Shown: positions 9,640 through 17,973, numbered from the stretch's first letter. The stretch: 64,000 bases of DNA from Parapristionchus giblindavisi (GCA_943737045.1 CALSFV010000026.1:124001-188000), one strand, 5' to 3'. Notes: generated by a model from the letters alone, not told the origin. A program made the numbers and translations.

Positions 9640-10273
9640 TCCGAACTAGTGCCGGTAAAAGCGTATACGGTTGCAGTGCATACCATTACATTTACACTTG
9701 AATAACTGCATAGGCTTGTTTAGTGTTGCTATCTCATTGTCTACACGGTTGCTTGTTCTTTTCTATACTAACTCGTTAATTCATGAGCTACAGTAGTTAT
9801 TCTTTCCAAATAATCAATCAATACTCGACAGATATCTGACATAATTCGTAGGTTATAGGGCTACTTCCTCCCGATATATGGGGCCCGTTGCTTGAAAACC
9901 AGGGACTGGATATATAATATACTAGCCGTGAGAAATGTTCTGAGAGTTTCTCGAACTTTCTGAAACCTTCTTGATTTTGAAACTATTGTTTGGTACTGTA
10001 GTCAGGGTTATGGAAGAGGGTTCTGTAGAGAGAAAAGAGAAAAGAGAAAAGAGACAGAGAGGAATGGGAGATAGAATGAGGGAGAAGAGAGAGAGAGAAG
10101 ATGGAGAGAGAAAAGAAAGAGACAGCGAGGTAGAGAGTAATTTTATTACGGGGAAATCGCGTCCATTTCTCAGTTACAACATTTGCATAAATTACGGGGT
10201 AATCGCGCTAATTACATCTTTCGTCTTGCTCAAATCTTTCTCACAATGCCTATAATGCTAAACTCAGCTGACA
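9640..10273. other. Spacer with GA-rich tract at 10015-10135
   Basis: No gene is supported. The open frame across the GA tract is Arg/Glu/Lys-rich only because of the GAGAGA composition. Confidence 0.5.
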
Positions 10274-10374
10274 GCTAAGTTCGCACTTCGATTAGATATA
10301 CAGTCAATAATTGAAATGCATGAGCTTTATTCATAGACATATTTGAGATCAAACTTGATTTGGTATAGGATTGT

Positions 10375-10390
10375 GGCCCTAAAGAGGGCC
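10375..10390 (-). terminator. Histone mRNA 3' stem-loop, second copy
   Basis: The minus strand reads GGCCCTCTTTAGGGCC, identical to the copy at 5212-5227 even though the neighbouring coding sequence has diverged. TTTATT at 10326-10331 is the AATAAA of the minus strand. Confidence 0.92.
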
Positions 10391-10430
10391 GTTGGGTTCT
10401 GGGTTTAGCCGTGAGTGCTAAGCGAGGCGT

Positions 10431-10595
10431 TTATTCCTTTTCTCCGGCGGTCTTCTTGGGGAGAAGAACAGTGTTGATGTTGGGAAGAACACCTCGTTGA
10501 GCGATGGTGACTCCAGCCATGAGCTTGTTTAGCTCCTCGTCGTTGCGGACGGTAAGTTGAAGATGGCGAGGATTGATTCTGGTCTTCTTGTTCAA
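10431..10595 (-). pseudogene. Histone H2A C-terminal fragment, second copy
   Basis: The minus strand encodes the same 54-codon H2A tail after a TTTTAG acceptor, ending KKTAGEKE then TAA. It differs from the plus copy by at least four residues: Ala to Thr in the LAVRND block, Gly to Arg in IAQGG, Ala to Thr after NIN, and Asp to Glu near the end. The GG-to-RG change falls in a normally invariant H2A segment, which argues against constraint as H2A. The frame is nevertheless still open. It lacks the N-terminal half and start codon, as the other copy does. Confidence 0.92.
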
Positions 10596-10805
10596 CTAAA
10601 ACTATTCAATCGATTAGAATAAAAAATAATATATAAAAAAGGCAAATCCTAGGATACAGAGATCAAAGATCAGTTTAAAATGACACCTGACCAAAACTGA
10701 ATCCATAAATAGAATACATAATAATGAATGAATACCTCTAATCGATATCTCCATCTGATCCAGCTTAGTCTTCCCAATGAATGTGTACTTGGAAAGGTCG
10801 ACCGA

Positions 10806-11974
10806 TTAAGGAACTGTCATGATCAGTGAGTCATCCTCGCCAACCTGTAATAAAGATCAAAGATCAAAGATAGAGATCAAAGATTATCCAAACTGCAATT
10901 GGTCACAATGAGTATTTTGTCAGATAGGAAGTCGTGTCATAACACCAAAAAAGCAATGTGTTTACTTTCTAATACGACAAATAGTTGAAAATTAACCATT
11001 GGAATCATTGATGGGCGCCGATTGGGGTGCCCTACAGTAACCCATGACCTACCGTATGATATTTGATGGCACCTTCATCTACACTCTCATCAGGATTCTG
11101 TTGATGATTAGGATGAGGAACAGAGGAGATGACCTCATCATCGTTATCTCTCAATGAATCATCACAATTCTCGTTAGAGGCTGAACTTGTAGTGGAGTGA
11201 GCAGGAGACTGGAATGAATACAATTATACATGGGCGCCGACATGGGGATGCCCCCTGTAAAATTAGAGCTTTTCGAAAATTTTTGGATTGCCCCCTGTAA
11301 AAAATGACGTATAAGTGAAATTTTTGGGGAAAAAAGTGAACGCCCCCTGTAAAATTAGCCATTTTCGCTCGGATGCCCCCCCCCCCCTGTAGAATCGAGC
11401 TCCAGGTACCCCGCCCATGTATGAACACAACTATATGAAAAGATCATATTAATTCCTCCATTTACGAATACAATCATCTTCCCAATTATTACAACGCTAT
11501 TTATTGATTTGAGATAAATATGGATGGATGAAAAGTCATACATGCACACAGTAGATGTAACTCCATTACATACATAAATCAAACATTAGAGTACCAACTA
11601 CAATTCAAAGGATCGATAAGGCGGTCCTTTGAATTGTAGTTGGTACATGTTTTGAAAAATGTAACACCGCCTAAGGAGAGACCATTGCATGGTCACCATA
11701 CCATACCTGTGCAGATATAGACGCAACTTGCTGTTCGACATACGCGTTCACATTGGCCTGCTTCGCATTGTTCTCGTGTGGACTCGGGGAGCAGACGAGT
11801 ACTCTTGACGAGGTACGGTAGGCACTTGAGGAGGTACGGTAGGCACTTGAGGAGGAGCAAATGGTTGTGACTAAAACAATACACAATTAAGATATATTAA
11901 TTAGCATTAAAAGTACACACCTTTCTTGTCCTCTGAGTGTCCGGTTCCTAATCGTCGTCGTAATCCAACAGAGC
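10806..11974 (-). CDS. Possible downstream exon set (alternative gene 3' end)
   Basis: Four pieces join with matching phases on the minus strand. 11974-11921 is read in the SVGLRRRLGTGHSEDKK frame. 11870-11707 is VTTICSSSSAYRTSSSAYRT and onward, with a twice-repeated SSAYRTS word, ending VEQQVASISAQ. 11208-11053 is SPAHSTTSSASNENCDDS through DEGAIKYHT, an acidic, Ser/Asn-rich low-complexity segment. 10844-10806 is VGEDDSLIMTVP then stop. All three internal junctions use GT donors and TTAG/CCAG/ACAG acceptors. The upstream coiled-coil gene enters 11974 in a different phase and hits a stop, so these may be a displaced 3' end of that gene or a separate gene. No domain is recognised. Confidence 0.4.
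11011..11034 (-). mobile_element. Fragment of CATGGGCG MITE
   Basis: ATGGGCGCCGATTGGGGTGC matches the left terminus of the elements at 11229 and 12022. Only about 24 bp remain, at the outer edge of the right inverted arm. Confidence 0.55.
11229..11419. mobile_element. 191-bp MITE, CATGGGCG family, copy 1
   Basis: Starts CATGGGCGCCGACATGGGG and ends TACCCCGCCCATG, giving a short 8-9-bp terminal inverted repeat. TA occurs on both flanks, compatible with a Tc1/mariner-type target. Internally GCCCCCTGTAAAA recurs three times, and there is a run of 12 Cs near 11376. The right half aligns with copy 2, including AATCGAGCTCCAGGTACCCC. It sits between two exon-like pieces on the minus strand. Confidence 0.75.
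11591..11646. repeat. Perfect hairpin, 22-bp arms, 12-nt loop
   Basis: GTACCAACTACAATTCAAAG plus GA (11591-11612) is the exact reverse complement of 11625-11646, around the loop TCGATAAGGCGG. There is not one mismatch. The flanks do not pair beyond the arms. It could be a recent foldback insertion, a short-hairpin RNA precursor or an assembly foldback. It lies between two exon-like pieces. Confidence 0.9.
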
Positions 11975-14423
11975 CTAAAATAGATATCCATTCATTCATA
12001 TTTATCACATTCTGTATAATACATGGGTGTCGACATGGGGGGTGCCCCTTGTAAAATTGACGTTTAGGTGAAATTGTTGGAAAAAAAGTGATGGACCCAT
12101 GTAAAATCAACCATTTTTCGTTCGGATGCCCCACGTGGAATCGAGCTCCAGGTACCCCGCCCATGTATGTTCTGTATATAATTATATGTAGCTTTTCTTA
12201 ACTTTTTCGATGTCCACTACTATACTTATGCTACCCCGTTGTGGCATAGTAAATTATGTATCCAACCATTTTTCTTCCGGTTCCTAATCTTTGTGCCCTA
12301 TGTATTGTTCATTACGCGCCAGCATAATAAAGTTATTATTATTATTATTACCTGAGTGCAATCCATCTGGGACGGGAAGGTGTCGTCCTCGAGCAAACGA
12401 CGCTGCTTCTCCTTTTCCTACAACATGGGTCGAAAAGTAACGTTGCAAAGTACCAAGCCAGACCGGATTTTGTGCCAAAATTTCACAAAAATCGAAAAAC
12501 CTGACCGGATTTTGAGCCGAATTTGAAAAAAACGAAAAACCTGACCGGATTTTGAAAACTGATAACCTAGCTATACCCCCTGACATCAATTACAGTATCA
12601 CCCCGGACATCAGCTACAGTACCCCCTGACATGAACTACAGTATCCCTCCTGACATCAACTACAGTACCCCCTGACATCAACTGCAGTACCCCTCCAAAT
12701 ACCTGCAATTCATTCAGGATGACAGTTTCAGCAGCCAACTTCGCTTGCATCTCTGCGTTCTTCACCTGAAGCTTCGCAAACTGTACACAGAAATCGTTAC
12801 GGGGCAACTTCTCCTCGCTCTCAGCTGAAATTATCGATTGAATCTTCAAGATTACTGAGAACTGAGACTACAGTAATCAATGCGACTACTGTAACATGTT
12901 ACGGAAATCAATCCATACCAGCAATTCGTTCTCGTTCCTCTTCGTCATCGAAAGCTTTGATATCAGCCTGTAGTTGTGCCATATGTGCCTCGATCTCTCG
13001 ACGCTCAGCCGCTTGCTAAACAATAATACCGTAGTACTTTCAATTTCAACAATCATTATCGATCGATGATAATCTACCTGTTCCATCTCTTTCCCCCAAG
13101 GAGCATTTGCCATCTTGTGGTCGAAATCGGCAACTATTTCGAGCGCCTCAAACAAATACCATTGTAACTTCCTAACTATTGATTTATTGAAAGCTCACCT
13201 TTGCGGTTGTCTGTTCAATATCTGCTCTACGAGATTCGAGCTGAAATTAAAATTATTGATTTTCAGCAGCAAAATAAATACCGTACCGCGATCGTATCGA
13301 GTCGTATTCTCTCCTGATTGAGAACATGAAGTTCTTTCATGTCCTTGATTTCACCACGAAGACTGCAATATAGATTTTAAAAAAATGAATTTTGAGCAAA
13401 ATTGAAACGAAATTTGTTCAATACCATTCAATTATTGATACATTTTATATCAATACAAGAATTGGTTCTTCTTCCGATAACGGCATCGACCTTCTTTGTG
13501 AAATAAATAGTCAAAAGTATTGGAATGAGCAAGAAATAGAGGAATTGTGTGATGTAATTATCGGAAGAACGATCACGGCCTATCCCCCAATAGCATATCC
13601 ACGATGTTTCCTTCCAATCAGTTGATATCCCGTTTCACCCACCGTTCATTATCCTTGAGTAACGTAGCGAGTTTAGCCTTCTTCGCGTCTCTCGTTGCAC
13701 GCAGCTTTATCAGAATCTTCTCCTGTGCGTCCCAACGTGCTCGCACTTCCTCACGCATCTTGCGCAGTTCTCCAAATCAATCAATAATGACAATGCATAA
13801 TCAAGAAGGATAAAGTATGTCACTCACTTGTCTGGACTATCTCTGCTTCACGGCGGTGTGCGTCTCTACGCAATTTCCTCTCCACTGAAACATAAAGATA
13901 TAATTTAAGTGCAATCATTTTTTCCGAAATTTTTGTTCCGTGATAGATTATACGACACTATAATGTCCACAGTGATTGGGCTTAGCACTGTGAATCCAAA
14001 GAATCCACGCCAACATATGGTAAGCTAATGTAAGATCTTCCTAAACAAGCAGATTATACGACACTATAATGTCCACAGTGATTGGGCTTAGCACTGTGAA
14101 TCCAAAGAATCCACGCCAATATATGGTAAGCTAATGTAAGATCTTCCTAAACAAGCAGGCACTGCATCTAGACATGTTTCAGATTAACGTAGCATATAAG
14201 CAACGGACTTCCTGCAATCATATCCTCGTAGACCTTATCAACTTCAGCCAACTCATCCGATTCCATGCCTTCACGCACCATTCGAGCCTGAATCAATCAA
14301 TATCAACCAATAACAGTACAGAAAATCATCTACCACAGCAAGGATGACTCGAACAGTTTCCATATCCTCGGCGGCACGTATACGGCTACAAACATGTTCA
14401 CCGATATGATCAAACTTACCCAT
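11948..14423 (-). CDS. Multi-exon charged, probably coiled-coil protein (about 283 aa)
   Basis: Hand-built model, minus strand. Exons: 14423-14334, 14287-14209, 13884-13828, 13769-13643, 13362-13287, 13240-13199, 13146-13078, 13015-12919, 12824-12703, 12417-12352, last 11974-11948. The first ten total exactly 825 nt and join in one open frame; the last adds LLDYDDD and a stop. The product starts MGKFDHIGEHVCSRIRAAED and is rich in Glu, Lys, Arg, Gln and Ala with heptad-like stretches (KLRKMREEVRARWDAQEK, AERREIEAHMAQLQADIKAF, AKLQVKNAEMQAKLAAET), so a coiled coil is likely. No catalytic motif, signal peptide or membrane segment is seen, and the family is not recognised. The start ATG lies 5 nt after TTTCCTCAG, a plausible trans-splice site. 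An upstream exon (14745-14721, MAAATIDC) could instead splice in phase. Weak points are the exon 2 donor (GTCCGT) and the LINE tail at the exon 10 donor. Confidence 0.68.
12022..12165. mobile_element. 144-bp MITE, CATGGGCG family, copy 2
   Basis: Starts CATGGGTGTCGACATGGGG and ends TACCCCGCCCATG, with TA on both flanks. It shares GTAAAATTGACGTTTAGGTG-type sequence and CGAGCTCCAGGTACC with copy 1, but it is shorter. It lies within the last intron of the coiled-coil gene model. Confidence 0.75.
12175..12351 (+). mobile_element. Probable LINE 3' end with (ATT)n tail
   Basis: About 170 bp of non-coding sequence ending CATAATAAAGTT followed by six to seven ATT units, a layout typical of CR1/Jockey-group LINE 3' ends. 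The tail stops at 12350, directly against coding sequence of exon 10 of the minus-strand gene. The 5' limit is uncertain. It is not the same 3' sequence as the LINE ends at 15251 and 19452. Confidence 0.5.
12459..12574 (-). repeat. CCGGTCAGG dispersed repeat, copy B (three modules)
   Basis: Three consecutive modules contain GACCGGATTTTG with A-rich spacers, ending AACCTAGCTAT. It is the reverse complement of 3777-3846, with local amplification of the inner module. It lies in the intron between exons 9 and 10 of the coiled-coil gene. Confidence 0.75.
12575..12695. repeat. CTACAGTACCCC minisatellite, about five 22-bp units
   Basis: Units resemble CCCCTGACATCAACTACAGT. This is the reverse-strand flavour of the TACTGTAG repeats at 4100 and 17757. 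It fills the first part of the intron immediately downstream of exon 9. Confidence 0.85.
13945..14156. repeat. Two-copy 106-bp tandem duplication in an intron
   Basis: 13945-14050 and 14051-14156 begin AGATTATACGACACTATAAT and differ at only one base that I can find (CCAACATATGG versus CCAATATATGG). Each holds a CACAGTG/CACTGTG inverted pair. The near identity implies a recent event. The duplication sits in the intron between exons 2 and 3 of the coiled-coil gene, next to the weak donor. Confidence 0.93.
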
Positions 14424-14720
14424 ATTGCCTGAGGAAATAACACTTATAATGATCTTGATTATAGTCTTCGCTTGTCAAGATAACTGTATTATTACAGCAC
14501 GTGGATAAACATTATCTATCGATTCATACGATATGATACTTCCATCAGAACACTTTATCGGTATTTCAAAACATTATGAAAGGAAAATGAGTGTATTCAA
14601 GGATCAAAATACAATGAACATCGAAATGAAGAGAAACGATGAAAAAAATACGGAAAGAATTGAACAAGAACGTTAATCAAAGTGAATATCCATAGGGTGA
14701 TGAACGAATCTTGATCATAC

Positions 14721-14819
14721 AACAATCAATCGTTGCAGCCGCCATTTCATTGTATTGAACTGCTTCTGAAATGGATATGCATTGAAATACCGTGTGATAT
14801 TCGATGGCAGCTTCGACAA
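14721..14819 (-). other. Orphan exon-like pieces upstream of the coiled-coil gene
   Basis: 14819-14791 reads VEAAIEYHT before a GTATTT donor, resembling EGAIKYHT before GTAGGT at 11053, so it may be a relic of a paralogous exon. 14765-14721 follows an ATTTCAG acceptor and contains the alternative start MAAATIDC ahead of a GTATG donor. Phases between the two pieces do not match. The hAT-type MITE begins 14 bp upstream of the first piece. Confidence 0.35.
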
Positions 14820-14832
14820 CTCTAGTCACTCA

Positions 14833-15036
14833 CATAGGTGGGCACGCTGGGGGAAAGGCTGTGCGCAAAAACCTGGAATCGGTAGGCAAGGCTGTGCGCA
14901 TGGCTATATGAAATTGTTTTTGTAGCTAATTCAACAGGAAATTTTCCAAATTTTTGCGAAGCAAGGCTATGTGCAAGACCGCGATGGGAAGGCAAGGCTG
15001 TGGGCAAAAATATTCGTTTTTACGCGCACACCTATG
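14833..15036. mobile_element. 204-bp hAT-type MITE with 8-bp target duplication
   Basis: The element begins CATAGGTGGGCACGC and ends GCGCACACCTATG. It is flanked by perfect direct repeats GTCACTCA (14825-14832 and 15037-15044), an 8-bp target duplication as made by hAT transposases. The interior repeats CAAGGCTGTGCGC-like words and has no transposase, so it is non-autonomous. The intact duplication suggests a recent insertion. Confidence 0.88.
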
Positions 15037-15250
15037 GTCACTCATCATTCTCTCAAACAAAACAAGTGGTATAATATAACATTATTTTTCTCTTTAAATT
15101 TTTCCTTGATTATTTAAATAGAGTGTGGCAAATAAAGAAGCAAAAGCAACATATATTTAAAAATTTGAGAGCAGCCCCAGATTGTTGTGGACATCAATGT
15201 AAGGATGAAGACCATTCAAACTATACCCTATAGGGTGACGAAAATGATTC
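15037..15250. other. AT-rich spacer between MITE and LINE 3' end
   Basis: About 200 bp with no gene or repeat recognised beyond the MITE target duplication at its left edge. The phrase CATAGGGTGATGA/TATAGGGTGACGA occurs here near 15229 and also near 14691, so a short segment may be locally duplicated. Confidence 0.4.
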
Positions 15251-15422
15251 ATTATTATTAATAATAATAATTTATTTATCTTTAACGATAAACAGAGAGG
15301 TGAAAAAGAAAGTAAAACAATATTATGGAATGATGCGTGAGATCAAACATTGAATCAAGTGGGGACGACAGTAAATGATAATGATGCAAGAGTTAAATAA
15401 ATCGTTACAAGGGAAAGATAGA

Positions 15423-15893
15423 TCAGTCTGGGATCGAGAAGTCGATCCTATTTTCGGGTAGTGATAGTAAACGTGCCGCCCTAGCGAAGAAACTGTAGTG
15501 CCTATATTGGAACCGTGACCCGGGATTATTGAAATTTATCCCATTTCTGGTTATATAGGTATTGAAATAATGGGATTTCTTGTTCGAAATTTTGAACTTG
15601 CCTCTGAGTAGTTTGAGGGAAGTTCTAACGTCTATATTTAGTCTACGTTTTTCTAGCGTTTCCAGTTTAAGTTTTGTATTACGCTCAGGTGCTCCAGGCA
15701 TATTCTCCCATGTATAACCATAGCATCGTGCGAATACTCTTCTGGTAAAGTAATTCTGAACTTTTTCGAGGATTTTAATATCCTTTTTCTGATAGGGATT
15801 AAAGACTGTTGAAGCACTTTCAAGGATGGGGCGAATGTAGATCGAGAATGCTTTGAGGAGCATTTCAGGCTTTTTAGTCCGCAGTGCTCGCAT
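15423..15893 (-). pseudogene. LINE ORF2 C-terminal domain
   Basis: 156-codon open frame continuing the LINE polyprotein downstream of RT in a different frame. The native junction reads KSACHILMRALRTKKPEML. It contains the typical post-RT pattern YIRPILESASTVFNP, KILEKVQNYFTRRVF and RRLNIDVRTSLKLL, found in CR1/Jockey elements after the thumb region. It ends SIPD at a stop and is followed by the 3' untranslated part and the ATT tail. The upstream break is one frameshift, so the piece alone has no function. Confidence 0.88.
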
Positions 15894-16810
15894 TAGTATG
15901 TGGCAAGCAGACTTTGCTTTTTATTGAAATAGCTCTGCAATGGTCGGAAAATGTTAGTTTTCTGGATAGCAAAACCAAGGTCTTTAACTACTTCCTTTTT
16001 ATTCAGTATTGCATTTTCGATCATATAGTTCCGTTTTGGGTTCGCTCTTCCAAGATGTAGGGTGGTGCATTTGTGAGATGCGAGAGGCAATTGCCAATCA
16101 TTAGCCCATCTAACTATTTTATCCACTGCTATTTGCAGTGGGACAGGAGGGTCGTCCTTATTAAATGATTTATATATTTTGATGTCATCGGCATATAATC
16201 TGACAACAACATCGTTATTTTGTACTAGTGCCGGTATTTCAGAAGTGAAAATTAAAAATAGTAAGGGTCCAAGTACAGAGCCCTGCGGTACGCCACTACT
16301 GACTAGGTGAGAATCGGACAGTTTATCTTTAACTCGAACTTGAAATGATCTATTGGAAAGATAATCAGAGATCCAGTTAATGGTTTTCATTGAAATGCCA
16401 GTTGTACTGAGTTTACAAATTAGTTTTGGATGGGATACACTATCAAAGGCTTTTGCGAAGTCAAAATAGATAACATCAACTGTTTTTCCACTGCTAAGTG
16501 CGGCAGTCCAATGCTCTAGAACTTCCAGCATCTGTAGTTCTCGTGAACGATTCTTTCTGAATCCGTATTGTTCATCAGGGAATATCTCGAGTGATTCACA
16601 GTGAGATATTATGGGCCTACTTAAGATGCGTTCGAATATACGACAGAAAAATGATGTAATCGAAATCGGCCTATAATTGGAAGGGTTGGAGTAGGGTGGG
16701 GATTTCTTAACAGGAGTAACTATTGAGTGTTTCCATTTTGAAGGGACTGTCCCTGAATCAAATGAACTTTTGAATATAATCTCTAAGGGCTCGGCAATGG
16801 GAACAGCCAC
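15893..16810 (-). pseudogene. LINE reverse transcriptase domain
   Basis: A 305-codon open frame holds an almost complete RT domain: NYRPISITSFFCRIFERIL (about residues 45-63), EQYGFRKNRS (80-89), FDFAKAFDSVSH with the first catalytic Asp (116-127), SSGVPQGSVLGPLLF (171-185) and RLYADDIKIY with the catalytic YADD (206-209), then the HLGRANPKRNY-type segment. The active-site residues are intact. The domain primes cDNA from nicked target DNA in live elements. The first Met is internal: native sequence PENIDLSFIKRVAVPIAEP runs in from upstream past a frameshift. The frame fails again at the C-terminal end, so this copy is a relic. Confidence 0.93.
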
Positions 16811-16815
16811 TCTCT

Positions 16816-17385
16816 TTATAAATGAAAGATCAATATTTTCCGGGTTTTACAGGAAGACTTCTTCCATTTTTCAATAAGTGCACATATTTCGTGCCTACGG
16901 AAGGTAGGTTCTTCATAATTGCCATGGTTTATAATTTGGGGTGGAGATGGAATGATTCCGTTATCAATAGTGAACACATCAGAAAATGTATTAGCAAGGA
17001 GATTTGCCTTGCCAAGATCTGTAAGTATGGCTATTCCATTATGATCAGTTAGGCCCTCCACTCCTTTTTGAGTATTTGAACATCTTTCATATATTTGAAG
17101 AACTTATTTTTGTCTTCGCTTTCAATAATTCTTTTTTTCTATGGCAACTTGGTAGCGAATTAGCTCTTTCCGGAATTTCTTGTTCAGGGTTTCAAATTTG
17201 CTACGGTTACACGGGGTGCTATTTGATATTGATTTTTGCCAAGCAACAAAACGGATTTGTAGTAGGTGTTCTATATGTGGGGGTAAAATACCATGATTAA
17301 CATTAATCTTACTCCATGGTACGTGTGTGTCAATAGATTTTTGTAGGATTTTAATAAACAGGTCACATTGTAAACATACAGTCAA
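16816..17385 (-). pseudogene. LINE segment upstream of RT (endonuclease-RT linker)
   Basis: Two open frames, 17385-17122 and 17061-16816, are joined by coding-like sequence that needs a frame change. The first contains HVPWSKINVNHGILPPHIEH and FVAWQKS, typical of the stretch after the endonuclease in CR1/Jockey LINEs. The second contains LTDLGKANLLANTFSDVFTI and a HEICALIEKWKKSSCKT end that precedes RT. The endonuclease catalytic motifs are absent. Confidence 0.8.
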
Positions 17386-17756
17386 AATATTATGACTAAT
17401 TTAATTTATAGATATAATATAGTGTATCATTGATATAGAAAACATTTACGTTGATGATCATCATCTTTTCATCTTTAAAGGGAGAGTGACCTCTCTCAAT
17501 GTCCTCTTCATTGCCCACACTATTTCTCTGTTCTTTAACAACGAGAGATTGTAGAGCGTTGAAGAGGCCATTCAGAGAGGTTACAAACTCTTTAAAGAAG
17601 ACCAATCATTTTTGAAATATGCTGGAATCAGTTTTTTTTTTATAGAACGAAATCGAATTTATAAATATTAAATGCGTAGAATTTACAATGAATCAGTGTT
17701 TTGTTCACTGCGTTTTTATAGCTTTATATGTTTTTATATAAACTGTTAACTGATGC
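17386..17756. other. AT-rich region 5' of the LINE
   Basis: A 69-codon minus-strand open frame (17396-17605) has no recognised motif and may or may not be LINE-derived. The rest is AT-rich with a T10 run near 17631. I see no gene. Confidence 0.4.
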
Positions 17757-17894
17757 AGATATGGATTACTGTAGTTATAGAGATATAGATTACTGTGGTT
17801 ATAGAGACACAGATTACTGTAGTTACTGAGATATGGATTACTGTAAATATAGAGATATAGATTACTGTAGTTATACAGATATGGAATAATGTAG
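17757..17894. repeat. 24-bp minisatellite, 5.75 units
   Basis: Units resemble AGATATGGATTACTGTAGTT followed by ATAG. There are five 24-bp units in register plus a partial sixth, with a few substitutions each and no indels. Each carries the TACTGTAG-type motif, but the unit is unrelated to those at 4100 and 12575 outside that motif. Confidence 0.92.
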
Positions 17895-17950
17895 TGCTAT
17901 GCGCTTTCGATTTCTTCCTCAACGCTAGTTATGTCACGTGTGTCTACGAT

Positions 17951-17973
17951 TTGTGAAGCTTCATTAATACAAA
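17951..17973. repeat. Inverted 22-bp repeat, left copy
   Basis: TTTGTGAAGCTTCATTAATA matches the reverse complement of 19433-19455 (TGTATCAATGAAGCTTCACA), with one mismatch over about 22 bp. The right copy lies at the tail side of the LINE 3' end next to the macrosatellite. Confidence 0.6.

Larger units (their letters stand above)
10274..11005 (-). repeat. Right arm of inverted duplication carrying the H2A fragment
   Basis: Reverse-complement partner of 4576-5328. It contains, in minus-strand order, the GATCTTT repeats, the GTTGGCGAGGATGAC exon-like piece (10844 downward), its intron, the H2A fragment, the stem-loop and TTTATT. A truncated CATGGGCG-type element sits at its outer edge (11011). 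Confidence 0.9.
15251..17385 (-). mobile_element. 5'-truncated, frameshifted non-LTR retrotransposon (CR1/Jockey group)
   Basis: Minus-strand LINE. Its 3' end is at 15251: CTCTGTTTATCGTTAAAGAT followed by (ATT)n/(AAT)n. Going 5', it holds a C-terminal domain (15423-15893), reverse transcriptase (15893-16810), a linker with EDKNKFFKYMKDVQILKK (about 17060-17110), a GLTDHNG...LGKANLLANTF segment (16816-17061) and the post-endonuclease segment (17122-17385, HVPWSKINVNHGILPPHIE). The apurinic-type endonuclease expected further 5' is not visible, so the copy is 5'-truncated near 17385. The frame must shift at about 15905-15935, near 16845 and near 17060-17120, so it is inactive. Clade assignment is from RT motifs only. 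Confidence 0.9.

Noticed and set aside
9971..10255. 94-codon Arg/Glu/Lys-rich open frame
   Set aside because: Produced by GAGAGA composition; no homologous motif or splice context.
10806..10808. Stop codon in the VGEDDSL exon as proof of a pseudogene
   Set aside because: The same stop is in both arms and fits as a genuine terminal stop of the downstream exon chain, so it does not by itself prove decay.
11376..11387. C12 run as a functional G-quadruplex site
   Set aside because: A single uninterrupted C run inside a MITE is better explained as length slippage, and it is a likely sequencing-error site.
12886..13155. 89-codon minus-strand open frame as a single exon
   Set aside because: It reads the true exons 7-8 of the coiled-coil gene partly out of frame and through an intron; the phase-consistent exons use other frames.
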